This document shows, piece by piece, positions 11,294 to 21,126 of a stretch of DNA of 64,000 bases (within the stretch, counting starts at the first letter, position 1; every line of letters starts with the position of its first letter). The translations under genes were made by a program, and so were the position numbers. The stretch lies in assembly GCF_022605725.1 (NCBI RefSeq), contig NC_065550.1, positions 7,688,001 to 7,752,000 on the forward strand, read 5' to 3'. A model generated the notes under the pieces. The model worked only from the letters and a program-made list of their open reading frames with translations. It was not told the origin of the DNA and made no database searches. The stretch is from Anthonomus grandis grandis (Eukaryota > Arthropoda > Insecta > Coleoptera > Curculionidae).

Positions 11294-12545
11294 GAAAAGT
11301 CCGTTTTCCGAAATCAGGCCGGAAAAGATTTGATACATGTTTTTAGGTATCCAAGATTATAGTGCATCAAACCAAAGTGTTATTTATTGTTGATGCCTTA
11401 TCAACGCTCTTAATTGTCACTTTAATGTTAATAGTTTGTGAGGTCTATATCAAAGTGCTTAGAATGAAATAAATTTAATAATTTTTAATTTGAATTGTGT
11501 CGTACCTAGATAATTTTAAGAAAAGAAAAGTTAGGGAGTCTAATACAACAGGTAAGTACTTACAAACTGCATTTTTATTTTTTTACATTTATTGTATACT
11601 TTCTTTGATATTCCATTTTTAAGATGATAACCTTTTAGTAATAAACTTTTAAAAAATATATATCAAAAATGATTAAGTCAAAGTGCCGGGATTTGCCGGG
11701 CATTGATATTAATATTTTTGAATAGCCTACATATTTGTCTTCTATGGTACAAAAAATTAATTTCCACTTTTTCCAACTTTTTGAACTAACGCCTTAAAGG
11801 AGGGAGGAGGACATCTTAAAATATCGAAAATTTGAAATGTGACATTTCGTGATTTTTTCATGTTTTAGCTCCATCTGACTTTCGAAATATGACACGTAGG
11901 ATGCTATTTACATTTGTCAGGGAGTCAGAGGGTGTTAATATAACAGAAAAATGCAAAAATCTGGAAGGATATATCCTTAACTTTGGACCATTTTCTGATG
12001 AGGATGAAATAAAAGTAAAACAAGAAATTCGTCGGTTGAAGTCTGAAATTGTATCAAAATGGAAAAAGTCACATGCTATATGGGATAAATTCTAAAAGAA
12101 TAACAAAGGATGGCTGAATGAAATCATTTCACTTCCTAAACCTCTGAGCTCGTCCTCTCAAAGAGTTGGCCGTCCAAAAACAAAATTCTATGATTCGAGT
12201 GAAAGAACCAAGAGAAGAAAAACGGAAACTTTGAGAAGAGACAATCGAAAGAGACCTGGAAGAACTTACTTTTGCAACTCAAGTAAAATTAGGTCAGTGA
12301 GTAAACAAAATAAATTACTTTTAGACGATTCAATGCTAAAGACCGGAAATGGCAGCAAATTTATCTTTTAATGTTTTTTTTGCTAATCAAATTTATCATC
12401 TAAAAAATACAAAGATCATAATAATAACCAACTTAAAGAAAGTACCGTTCAGATTTAAAAAAAAATACACAGATACCTATTTATCATAATTTTATATTAT
12501 TAAAATAAAAAAGGAATTAGGTTCCTATTCTTAATTTATAAAAGT

Positions 12546-12994
12546 TTAATTTAGCGCATCGTCTGCAGACCTAGTTATTCTTTGAAGGAAACTTAAAATC
12601 TCCTGCCGCAACCTGCTTCGGTCCAGCTCTGGCATTGGCACCTCCTGATCCTGCATGCCGTAAATAAGCGTCATTAATGAACCGCGACTCATTTTCCTCA
12701 AAGCGGGTCTGACATGCCTGTCAAATGTTATCATCATCTGCTGTTCGGTAACCCAATATATACAGACCAGGTTTTTCTTTGTAGGACACTTAAAATTTCC
12801 TGCTGCAACCTACTTTGGTCCCACTCTAGCATTGGCACCTCCTGATCCTGCATTCCGTAAATAAATGCAATTTAAGTATCGCGACTTATTTCCCTCAAAA
12901 CGGGTCTTAAATGCCTATCAAATATATTCACCATGTGCTGTTCGGTGCTGCTCCTTTCAGATGTAACGTATCGGCTATTATCATTTGCAGCCAT
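12546..12994 (-). pseudogene. Reverse-strand gene fragment, tandemly duplicated, inside a Transib intron
   Basis: On the minus strand an ATG at 12992-12994 opens MAANDNSRYVTSERSS and continues FDRHLRPVLREIS, YGMQDQEVPM and SRLQQEILSVLQR (copy B, 12766-12946). A diverged second copy of the same block follows at 12568-12750 and ends with a stop at 12546. The arrangement faintly recalls the C-terminal BESS-type end of MADF accessory proteins from Harbinger-like elements, but I cannot assign it. It lies antisense in the second Transib intron and is probably a secondary insertion. Confidence 0.45.
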
Positions 12995-13124
12995 TTTCAA
13001 AATTATATTTTCGGATTGAAATATTTATAATCACGGGTATATGACAACTAACTTTGTTTTTGACATATTTGTCAATATCGCAGAATACTTGATTTAATAA
13101 CACATATTTGCTTTAAGTGGATGG

Positions 13125-13284
13125 TAAAGTCCAGTGCAACGATATATTAGAATGGTCACCCGTCAAAACACCAGCATTTTACTTCTCAAACAATGTAAAT
13201 AGAAGGTGGATGACATTGTTTGGCAGGTGGAATGCTGGTGTTTTGACGGGTGACCATTCTAATATATCGTTGCACTGGACTTTA
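13125..13284. repeat. Perfect 54-base inverted repeat (hairpin MITE) in the Transib intron
   Basis: TAAAGTCCAGTGCAACGATA... (13125-13178) is an exact inverse of 13231-13284, 54 of 54 bases, around a 52-base loop that is itself partly paired (CAAACAATGTAAAT against TGACATTGTTTGG). This arm identity is much higher than in the surrounding decayed coding sequence. A diverged relative is at about 51785-51905. Confidence 0.92.
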
Positions 13285-14586
13285 GATACATAGGGTTTTA
13301 AACCCAATTATTAACCGTTTTGTTACTTTTCTTTTCTAGCTAATGAAGGGAAACGTGATGCTTCTCTCGTGTTGAAAGAAATCACTTCTACACCCAAACG
13401 AGCCACTGCCTATAAAAAAGCGTTCAGTGCAAGTAAATCCAAAGAGAAGGTACAACTAACACCGCAATAAGCGTTATCAATGTTCATCGAAGCAGACTTA
13501 TCAAAGAGGCAGTACGAAATCATAAGAAGTTATAATCCATCTATGTATCCATGCTACAGTAAGATCCAAGAAGTCAAAAAAGAGTGTTACCCCGACAAAG
13601 AATCTATTACTGTCACCGAAACTTCAGCATATATTAAGGTTCAGAATTTGATGGATCACACTATATCCAGATTACTGACAGATCTTTTCGAAGTAGTTAA
13701 AACCCTTGACGAAGAAGAAATAAATGCCTTGGAACTCATATGTAAATGGGGATGCGATGGAGCGCAACAAGCGCAATTCAAACAAAAATTTGTATATGAC
13801 TCCCACACGGACGCTAACTTGTTCCAAAGCTCGCTTGTCCCTTTACGGCTTATTTGTTCCTTAAATGGAAAAATACTATGGCAGAACCCCACTCCTTCAT
13901 CTCCTCGTTATTGCCGCCCAGGCTGAGATTTATAAAAGAAACCGCAGATGTGACAAGAGAAGAAATATCATATTTCAAAGATGCTTCAAAAAATTTGAAC
14001 AAAACGAAAGTCCAAATGAAAGAAAATATTGCTTGCGAGGTAGCGCATACAATGATGTTGACCATGGTCGATGGAATGGTGAGTAAAAAAAACAAAAATT
14101 GAAAATGTTTATTACTATTTTAAGAATCGAACCCGAAACATGATTATTAGGTTTTATTGTTGTAGTTCTATCTAATAATTAAAAAAAAACATTCCAGGTG
14201 TGCAACTCTGACAAGCACATCATCTACAATGAGGTGCTACATATGTGGCTTAACTTCAAAGGATTTTAACTGTATCCAAAAAAAGGGGGACAGTTAATGT
14301 GGAAACTTTTAAGTTTGGTTTATCTATTCTTCATGCCCGAATACGATTTTTTGAAGCTGTTTTACATTTGGCCTATAAACTACCAGTACAAAAGTGGCAG
14401 CTCAGAAGCGATGAAGAAAAAGCGAAGAGAAGCGAATTTACGTCAAAGATGGTTCTCATTGTAGATGTCCCAAAGGCAAATTTCGGCAACACGAATGACG
14501 GCCATACCAGTAGACGATTTTTTGCAAACCACGAACTGTCTGCAGAAATTACTGGTATAGACGCGACATTTATCTATCGCCTGAAA

Positions 14587-14713
14587 ATTATTCTGGAATT
14601 TCGTGTTTGTGACCCAATATCTTCAATATTGCGGAAACGTCGACATTTAGGTAAACAGGTTTCTGTTTTATTTTTGACCCCACCCAACAACCCTCCGCAA
14701 TATTATTCTGGAA
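14587..14713 (+). repeat. 115-base insertion bounded by a 12-base direct repeat in the Transib gene
   Basis: ATTATTCTGGAA occurs at 14587-14598 and again at 14702-14713. Removing one copy with the 103 bases between restores the reading frame across LKIILE to the conserved ETAELY region. This is either a target duplication around a small insertion or a local slippage product. The insert has no recognisable ends. Confidence 0.75.
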
Positions 14714-15040
14714 GTTTTGTCGAGTGAGCATGAGGTGAATACGAAAAAATTTTCGGTTTTCGCTACAGAAACGGCAGAACTTTATATCCAGCTGTATCCT
14801 TGGCATCCGATGACCCCCACGCTCCACAAAATACTTATCCAGGGGCCTCAAGTGATAAGACATGCTTTGCTGCCTATCGGACAACTGTCTGAGGAGGCTG
14901 CTGAAGCCAGGAACAAATACATACGCCTCTATCGAATTATTTTTATTTAGTACTAATAATAACTGTTATGTACCGTCTTTTTTTACAGACTTTTTCTAAA
15001 CTCGGATCCTGTAATGACGGGAATGAGACTGAGAAGAAGA

Positions 15041-15215
15041 AAGTTGTCGGAACCTTTCTCAAAAGACACCATATCAATGCTACACTCGACTGTATTTAAT
15101 TAGTATTTACTGTAGTTGGTATTAATTAATATTGTAGTTAGTATTAATTATTATTGTTGTAGTTGTCGAAACCTTCCTCAAAAGACATATTATTGCTACA
15201 GTGGACTGTAGTTAA
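15041..15215 (+). repeat. Degenerate tandem duplication of the Transib 3' coding end
   Basis: GTTGTCGGAACCTTTCTCAA with CAAAAGACA and CTACACTCGACTGTA (15041-15093) reappears as GTTGTCGAAACCTTCCTCAA with CTACAGTGGACTGTA (15161-15210). The spacer is made of short TAGTATTAATT / ACTGTAG repeats. Confidence 0.75.
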
Positions 15216-15320
15216 TTATTATTGACTGTAGTATTATTTTGCAGTATTTACTGTAGGTAGTATTGACTGTATTAGTTGTTATCATGTTAGAAACATGATT
15301 ACAAACCAAAAATAATTTAG

Positions 15321-15351
15321 GCCGCCCAGATTGATGAAATACTCCTATGTG
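15321..15351 (-). repeat. Transib right terminal inverted repeat
   Basis: Exact inverse of 11263-11293, followed at once by CATCG (15352-15356), the right copy of the 5-base target duplication. Confidence 0.9.
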
Positions 15352-15356
15352 CATCG

Positions 15357-15762
15357 TGTATCGTTATTGACTAAAATATGGAATTTAAAACGCCAAATAT
15401 CATATCCAGTACATATTATCTTAAAAGGAATGAAAACAAATATAATTATTAAAGGACAAAAAAATATAAAAAAAAAGATTTTTTCAAAAAATGTTTTGAT
15501 TTAATAGTTATCGAACCAGAGACCATTGGATCGGACTTCGATTGGAGAGAACTTTGATTGGATTGGATCGGACTTCGGATATGTAAATATGGCGTATGGC
15601 GGTAGGGATTTTAAGGATTTAAGGGGGTTGCGGTGAGCCTCTTGTATCACAGATTTAATTTTAATCATTAATTTAATTTAATTTAATCATTATTGATTAA
15701 TTTAATCCAGTAATACTTCATTTAAATTGATTTTGACTATTATTTTGTAAATTCATAGAGAA
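15357..15762. other. Gap between Transib and P-element relics
   Basis: AT-rich. A short local repeat of GATTGGATCGGACTTCG occurs near 15530-15575. No gene. Confidence 0.5.
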
Positions 15763-15839
15763 ATGAATATTAAATTAATACTTTTTAATTACTCTATGGT
15801 AAATTGCAGTGTTACTTTGTGTTTTGTGGCTTTACTTAC

Positions 15840-18468
15840 GGGTATAGATGAAAATATTGAATTTTTTTTTAAAACAAAAATGTGCTGTTTTGACCCAAAC
15901 GAAGGCAGTAACAACAGAGGTGCAATATCATTGATAAACGTAACGAAAGATAAACCCTATTTTTTTTGCAATAATAATAAAGTATTTTGTTTGTACGATG
16001 TTCCTCATCTTTTCAAAAGCATTCGGAATAACTGGCTAAATGGAACATTTCAACTCTTTAAAAAAAATTTCTTTTGATGTTGTAAAAGAAACTTACAATA
16101 TCGATAAATCATCCCAGTTAGCGCGAGTTTTGCCAAAAATTACTGACAAATACATAAGTCCGAATGCTTTTGAAAAGATGTCATGCAAATTGGCTTTGCA
16201 GATTTTTTCTCAAACTATGGCTGCTGCCCTAAGGACATGTGTAACAAAACGTTTGATTAATGATGAAATGGGTACTAATACTACAGATTTTATTGAAAAC
16301 ATGAACAATTTATTTGATTCTTTGAATAGTAAACGACTCTATTCTAAAAATCCCTTTAACTGCGGTATTAGTACGCAAAACATGCAGGTTTTAAGTACAT
16401 TGCAAAGGGGCAAATACCTTTTTGAAGCGTTAGAAAAATTGAGTATAGTGAAAAATAAAAAAACAAAACAAAAAAAAAATGGTTAGTAATAGGCCACCTT
16501 GTTTCGATGGACTGGTTCCAGTGTTGCCAGTTTGATTTTGCAAGGGGTAATAGAATGTCCAATGAAAAGGTAACAGATTTGAAAAAAGGTAATAAATTTT
16601 CAAAAAAGTTGTGATTGTTGGGTTAGGCATATTCTGGGCTCGAATCTATATTTAGTGTAAAAAATAAATAAATTTTAACTGTTTAACGGATGCCGATATG
16701 AAACGGAAACATTAAACCATCATGCGCGAAGAAAAAGACGCCTATTATGAAGTGTACTACCATTTAGTTTTTGCAGTTAAGTATCTCATATATCAAATTG
16801 TTTGGTTCGAGGAGTAGTGTAATATGTTTCTTTATCCCTACTTCATGGCTTGGTGTTTGTTTAATCCGAGGTTATCTACATTTTCAAAGAATTCTTCTAA
16901 CGTCTCAAAAAGTTAACAACTAGATACTGAATTAAAATATTGTAAAAGTAATATATATAAAAGTCTCAATATTTAGATAAACGTTTTAGAGATTTTATTA
17001 GATAAAAATATTTTATGACATTAATATGATGTATTTATCTATTATCTCTCACGTTATTAGACAAAGATAGAAATAAAATCAGCTTTTTAGAAGTTCAGGT
17101 GTCGACCAAATATGAAAGGGGCCGAATTTAATGGTTTTCTTTTCTTTTATAAGTCAAATGTTTGAAAAAAAAATTAGTAGTATTAGTAGGGAGTACGTGT
17201 TAGGTAGTAAGCCATTTTTACACCCAGTACAAAAAAACAAGATTAAATAAGGCTCGTTGGTAATTCAAATACATATTATGTTATTCTTTAAAAAAAAAAA
17301 CTTAACAAAAACTACAACAAAACAAGATATGAAAAACAAAAAATGTATTAACAACAAAAAAAAACTTAAACAAAATATTGATTTTTGGTTTATAACCATA
17401 TGAAATAACTAACACTAATAAAGATTCAATTTTTTTAAAGTATTTCTAAGAACTAACAAACAACTCCTATAACTAATCTATCACTCAATCAAGGAAACTA
17501 ATAAACTTAGCTTTAATCATAGAATTCGTTTTAGAAATATATTTGTTAATTAGCACTAAATATGAAATCAGTCAAAGTAACATTTACTTTGGTCCTAAAG
17601 TTGCTTTTTTATTTTATTAGTATATTTTATGAGTCGGTAGTAACGCAAAGCGTGGCGGCGCGTCGCCACGATCGTTGGCTCGCGTGCGAATTTCAAATAA
17701 TCAGGAGTCGAAATATGAACTCAATTCATTATGTAGGTAGAGCGCTTTTATTTTCTTTTTAAAAGGTAATAGGTAATAGATTTTAGCAAATGGTAACAAG
17801 GTAATAAAAGTTTTGAAAAAGTAATAGTTCTATTACAATTGTAATAGACTGGCAACCCTGACTGGTTCAAACCATTAACGCAATATTAGGTTTATATGAA
17901 GACCAAAAAAACCAAAATAATGCATTTTTACTGACAAATCGGTTAAACCAAGATTTCCTTGAAATTTTTTTTTCCATGGCTCGACAGCGTGAACCTAAAC
18001 CCAACAGCAAGGTCGTTTCGTTTATTTTTCCGTATTAAAACAATTAGTGATTTACTAACTCCTTCAAAAAGGTCAAATTGTGAAGTTGACGATATGGATG
18101 AATAATTTCTTCTTGACGATAGAAGAAAAAAAGAAACAGAGCTTGTAACAGAGGTAGGTCAAATCCAAGAGAAAGTTGTCGAAACAGGTGGCACAGGTGC
18201 TGAAAATCTTGAAGATTCACCCGAAATTTAAAATACGGCGGCGACCTCTCATACTCTATTATTCAATCCCTTGGAGGATTGTGCAAATACTTATTATGTC
18301 GGGTATTTAAGCAAAAAAGTATTGGACAAATATAAGTGTGCCACTTCCCACAGGTCAACTGGCCATTTAAATGAGCCTACCCAACTATTTCTTTTAAATA
18401 AAAACTACCGTGGAAATGAAAATACTTACTTAGTTTGTCCAAAAGTAATGCCGTTTCTGACGTGGTAG
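15840..18468 (+). pseudogene. P-element (THAP9-like) transposase relic, interrupted by a hAT element
   Basis: The catalytic-domain sequence NNNKVFCLYDVPHLFKSIRNNWL (about 15970-16040) is the hallmark of P-type transposases. After a one-base frameshift in an A run near 16065 it continues LPKITDKYISPNAFEKMSCKLALQIFSQTMAAALRT and NNLFDSLNSKRLYSKNPF to about 16440. After the hAT insertion it resumes at 17869 with LTQ-like sequence, GLYEDQ, LLTNRLNQDFLE and VVSFIF, then EDCANTYYVGYLSKKVLDKYKC (18271-18340), the known C-terminal block. Several stops are present. The P element is a cut-and-paste transposase with a THAP DNA-binding domain; that N-terminal domain is not seen here. Confidence 0.85.
16519..17860. 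mobile_element. Non-autonomous hAT element, 1.34 kb, with 8-base target duplication
   Basis: The left end CAGTGTTGCCAGT and the right end, inverted, CAGGGTTGCCAGT form a short imperfect TIR of the hAT type. The eight bases ACTGGTTC lie directly outside both ends (16511-16518 and 17861-17868), an exact 8-base target duplication as hAT enzymes make. The interior is AT-rich with repeats of GGTAATA near both ends and no hAT transposase motif, so it depends on another copy. It sits inside the P transposase sequence, which rejoins across it. Confidence 0.9.
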
Positions 18469-18855
18469 CAAAATCCATGAAAATATTTAGTAAGGAATTA
18501 AAAAGATAAAATATCACGAATTTTTAGGAACAAAAATTAAAAATAAAATTTTGTCTAAAAATTTAGTTTGGTTAGGATCAAATAGCGATGAGTGTTATGA
18601 GCACAAATATTTTTATTTTTATTTTTATTAAGTTTTGTAAGTGGTATCGCAAAAGATCTGTAAAACCTAAACAAAAAATTAAAAACTTGAAACATAAATG
18701 AAACAATAAACAAAATTTTGATTTTTAAACTACAAATCAATAATATTATACATATATTAATGAAACTATACATATACTATACATAAAAAAAATCTTTTAT
18801 AAAATACCCTAATTTAATCAAACCATATCAATCATAACTCAATAAAAATAGTCCA
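18469..18855. other. AT-rich gap
   Basis: No gene or repeat border recognised; possibly flank of the P-element relic. Confidence 0.45.
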
Positions 18856-19513
18856 ATAACTCAATAATATGCCATTTAAAAAAATTTAAAAATCCAGACG
18901 GTTCTGATGATAATCGAAAAAAAAAACGAAATTTTGAAAGATTTAAGTATGTATATTAAATTTTTTTCTAAACTTATTTTTGCTCCGATTTTATAATAAT
19001 TCACACTTTTGCATTGCCACTTTTTCCGTGTTACATGGTGGTATTTTTAGATTTTCAATATGACTTTGGTCGACCATCATTAACTTTGCGTTTTTAAAAA
19101 GTACTTTTTAATACATTTTCATTGATGTATCGTACCTGCATATCAGACTGATGATACCAAGTACCCAAATCGCATATTCAATAATATGTAAGTGTGATAC
19201 ACTTATAAAATGGTAATAAAAAGTAGGTATGTACTTTTTAAAAATTCAAAAATCCAATATGGCGTCCCTACGAAAAAACAAAGTTGATGATGGTCAGCAA
19301 AAGACGAAACGTCGTATTGAAAATCTAAAACTACCACCATGTAGCACGGAAAAAAATGGGCAATGCAAAACTGTAAATTATTTTAAAATCGAATAAAAAT
19401 AGGCTCAGAAAAATGTAAAATAGATTTTTCAAAGATTCTTTCAAGAAAGTTTTTTTCGATTATCCTCACAATCGTTCGAATTTTTAAAAAATTTTAAATG
19501 GCATGTTATTGAG
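18856..19513. repeat. Fold-back MITE, about 660 bases
   Basis: ATAACTCAATAATATGCCATTTAAA at the left is inverted at the right end (TTTAAATGGCATGTTATTGAG). Pairing continues over GATAATCGAAAA, over CACTTTTGCATTGCC with TTACATGGTGGT (left, 19005-19050), and over its inverse ACCACCATGTAGCACGG with GGGCAATGCAAAA (right, 19330-19375), and over the inner AAAAAGTACTTTTTAA. No coding capacity. Confidence 0.85.
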
Positions 19514-21126
19514 CTAAAAATTGCGCAATTTTTTCCCCGATTTTGTCTCTCTCTCTGTCTCTTTTTCCCTCCGTTTAGAAAGTTCTCCGTTGGTGAATGG
19601 TGAGCAATGTCCAATGGTGAGCATGTCTGATGCCCTACACTCAATTTACTTTCTAACGTATCAAAAATATAATGCAAAATTTTTCTATAGCAAAAATCAT
19701 ATAACTTTTGATGTACGTTATCAATAACACCGTGCATATTTTAATGGTATTTGCTGGTAACAGTGTTATTTCGTACAACAAAAGTTTTATTGTTTCCTAT
19801 ACAGTGTGTCTCACGACAACGTTAACAGCGTAGAACTTGGACATTTTTGAAGAAAAAAACCCAAAATGCGGTTTTTATGGGAGACAATGCTATTTCTAAA
19901 AATGTATTCAAACTACCCCTGCGTATTTCACCCCCGAGAAACTAACCCTATTTTTTATTTCAAATGGCACCCTCAATTTTTTTTAAATATTTTGACAGCA
20001 TTTTTCTTTCGAGTACAATGAAAAAAAAATTCATTAAAAAAATGAAGGAAAAAGCACATTTTCATTATATTTTTGAATTAAATTTTTATTTATTTGGGCA
20101 CTTATTTGATAATAATTAAAAATAACTTATTAAAAAAAAATTGTCAAAAAATTTTAAAATTGGACAAAAATTTTGAAGAAAATCTTGAACAAAAAGTCTT
20201 TTGTTTCTCATGCAATTTGTTTTTTGTTACGCTTTTCGAATTCTCCGAGCTAAAATACATCGATTAGCTATTTTGATTTTTTTCAGAAATACCTACTGGG
20301 GGCAGGGGGAATCAAATAACACCATTTTTCCTCTTCGTTGAAAGATCTTGTATAATGATAATAGTAGTTGTAAAATTAAATGTTATTATAGCTATATATT
20401 TGTGTTGGAACAGTTTTATAAGAATTTTCAATTTTATAATATTATCGACCACAAATTTATTATTTAGGATTAGGTATGTACATATACGATATTCTAAAAA
20501 TTTTTATTTATTTTATAATAGGTGTACGTAGCCATCAATTATTATAATGTAACTGCTTGCAAAAATATAAGCTTTAAGTTACATTTTGGTACGGCGTTTT
20601 AATTTGTATTTTAACAATGAAATTAAGATAAGAAATAACATAAAAAATAACCATCATCCTTTAGTTTCAGCCATTGCCATCCTCTCCTGAATATAAAAAT
20701 TTGCTACATAAGGTAAAAACTTAAAATTACCATTGACTTGTTTTGCCGTTTTTTAAAATAGCGAATACTTTTTGAAATAAAAACTAATTACGAAAATTAA
20801 ATAATTGAGGCGTTTATTTTAAAAACAACATAAGTCCAAAATTTTCGAAAACGCGATTATGGGCTCATCATATAAAAGACACTGAACTCTATCACCCCAA
20901 ATATTCATTCCTCCTAAAAACATTACTGTTATATGTGTCCCAATATTTAGTACTAAAATATTTTTTTCCCGAGAGCATTTTTTTCGTTTTCTACAAAAAC
21001 AACATTTTGCACTTTATTTTAAGTATATAGTTTAAAGATTATCTTACCTCAGTCTAATAATTTCTTTTATTAACTATTAAAAAAAAAAGTACTACTATCT
21101 ATATAGGTATATAATGTATCAATCTA
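19514..21126. other. AT-rich gap with a CT-rich run and a solitary mariner-like end
   Basis: A CTCTCTCTCTGTCTCTT run lies at 19546-19563. TATACAGTGTGTCTCACGACAACG at about 19800 looks like the end of a long-TIR mariner-like element, but no inverted partner was found, so it is probably a solo end. The remainder has no recognisable gene. Confidence 0.45.

Larger units (their letters stand above)
11869..15103 (+). pseudogene. Transib (RAG1-like) transposase, split by introns and broken
   Basis: Pieces in order. (1) Acceptor TTTTAG, then 11869-12292: N-terminal domain with QRVGRPKTKF and SSERTKRRKTE, a TAA at 12093-12095 and one frameshift before DLEELTFATQVKL. (2) After a spliced intron (donor at 12293, acceptor at 13339, phase agrees), 13340-14078: KEITSTPKRATAYKKAF, a TAA at 13468-13470, then KWGCDGAQQAQFKQKF with the first catalytic Asp at 13756-13758 (RAG1 D600 block). 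A frameshift at about 13920 precedes RFIKETADV and TMMLTMVDG, second Asp at 14070-14072 (D708 block). (3) Donor GTGAGT at 14079, acceptor at 14197, then MRCYICGLTSKDFN with the C-x2-C zinc ligands (14229-14270). (4) FGLSILHARIRFFE and GNTNDGHTSRRFF, then ETAELYIQLYPWHPMTPT and EEAAEARNK with Glu at 14903-14905 (E962 block). (5) FLNSDPVMTGMR from 14989, stop 15101-15103. Confidence 0.85.
11263..15351 (+). mobile_element. Transib DNA transposon (RAG1-like transposase), 4.09 kb, with TIRs and 5-base target duplication
   Basis: Perfect 31-base TIRs begin CACATAGGAGTATTTCATCA (11263-11293) and are inverted at 15321-15351. The five bases CATCG lie immediately outside both ends (11258-11262 and 15352-15356), a 5-base target duplication as known for Transib and ProtoRAG. 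The TIR starts with CACA, like the Transib consensus CACWATGG and the RAG recombination signal heptamer CACAGTG. The plus strand encodes, in pieces, a protein with the three catalytic blocks and the zinc motif shared by Transib and RAG1. No Kelch/RAG2-like frame is present. Secondary insertions (12440-13010, 13125-13284, 14599-14713) add to its length. Stops and frameshifts make this copy inactive. Confidence 0.88.
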
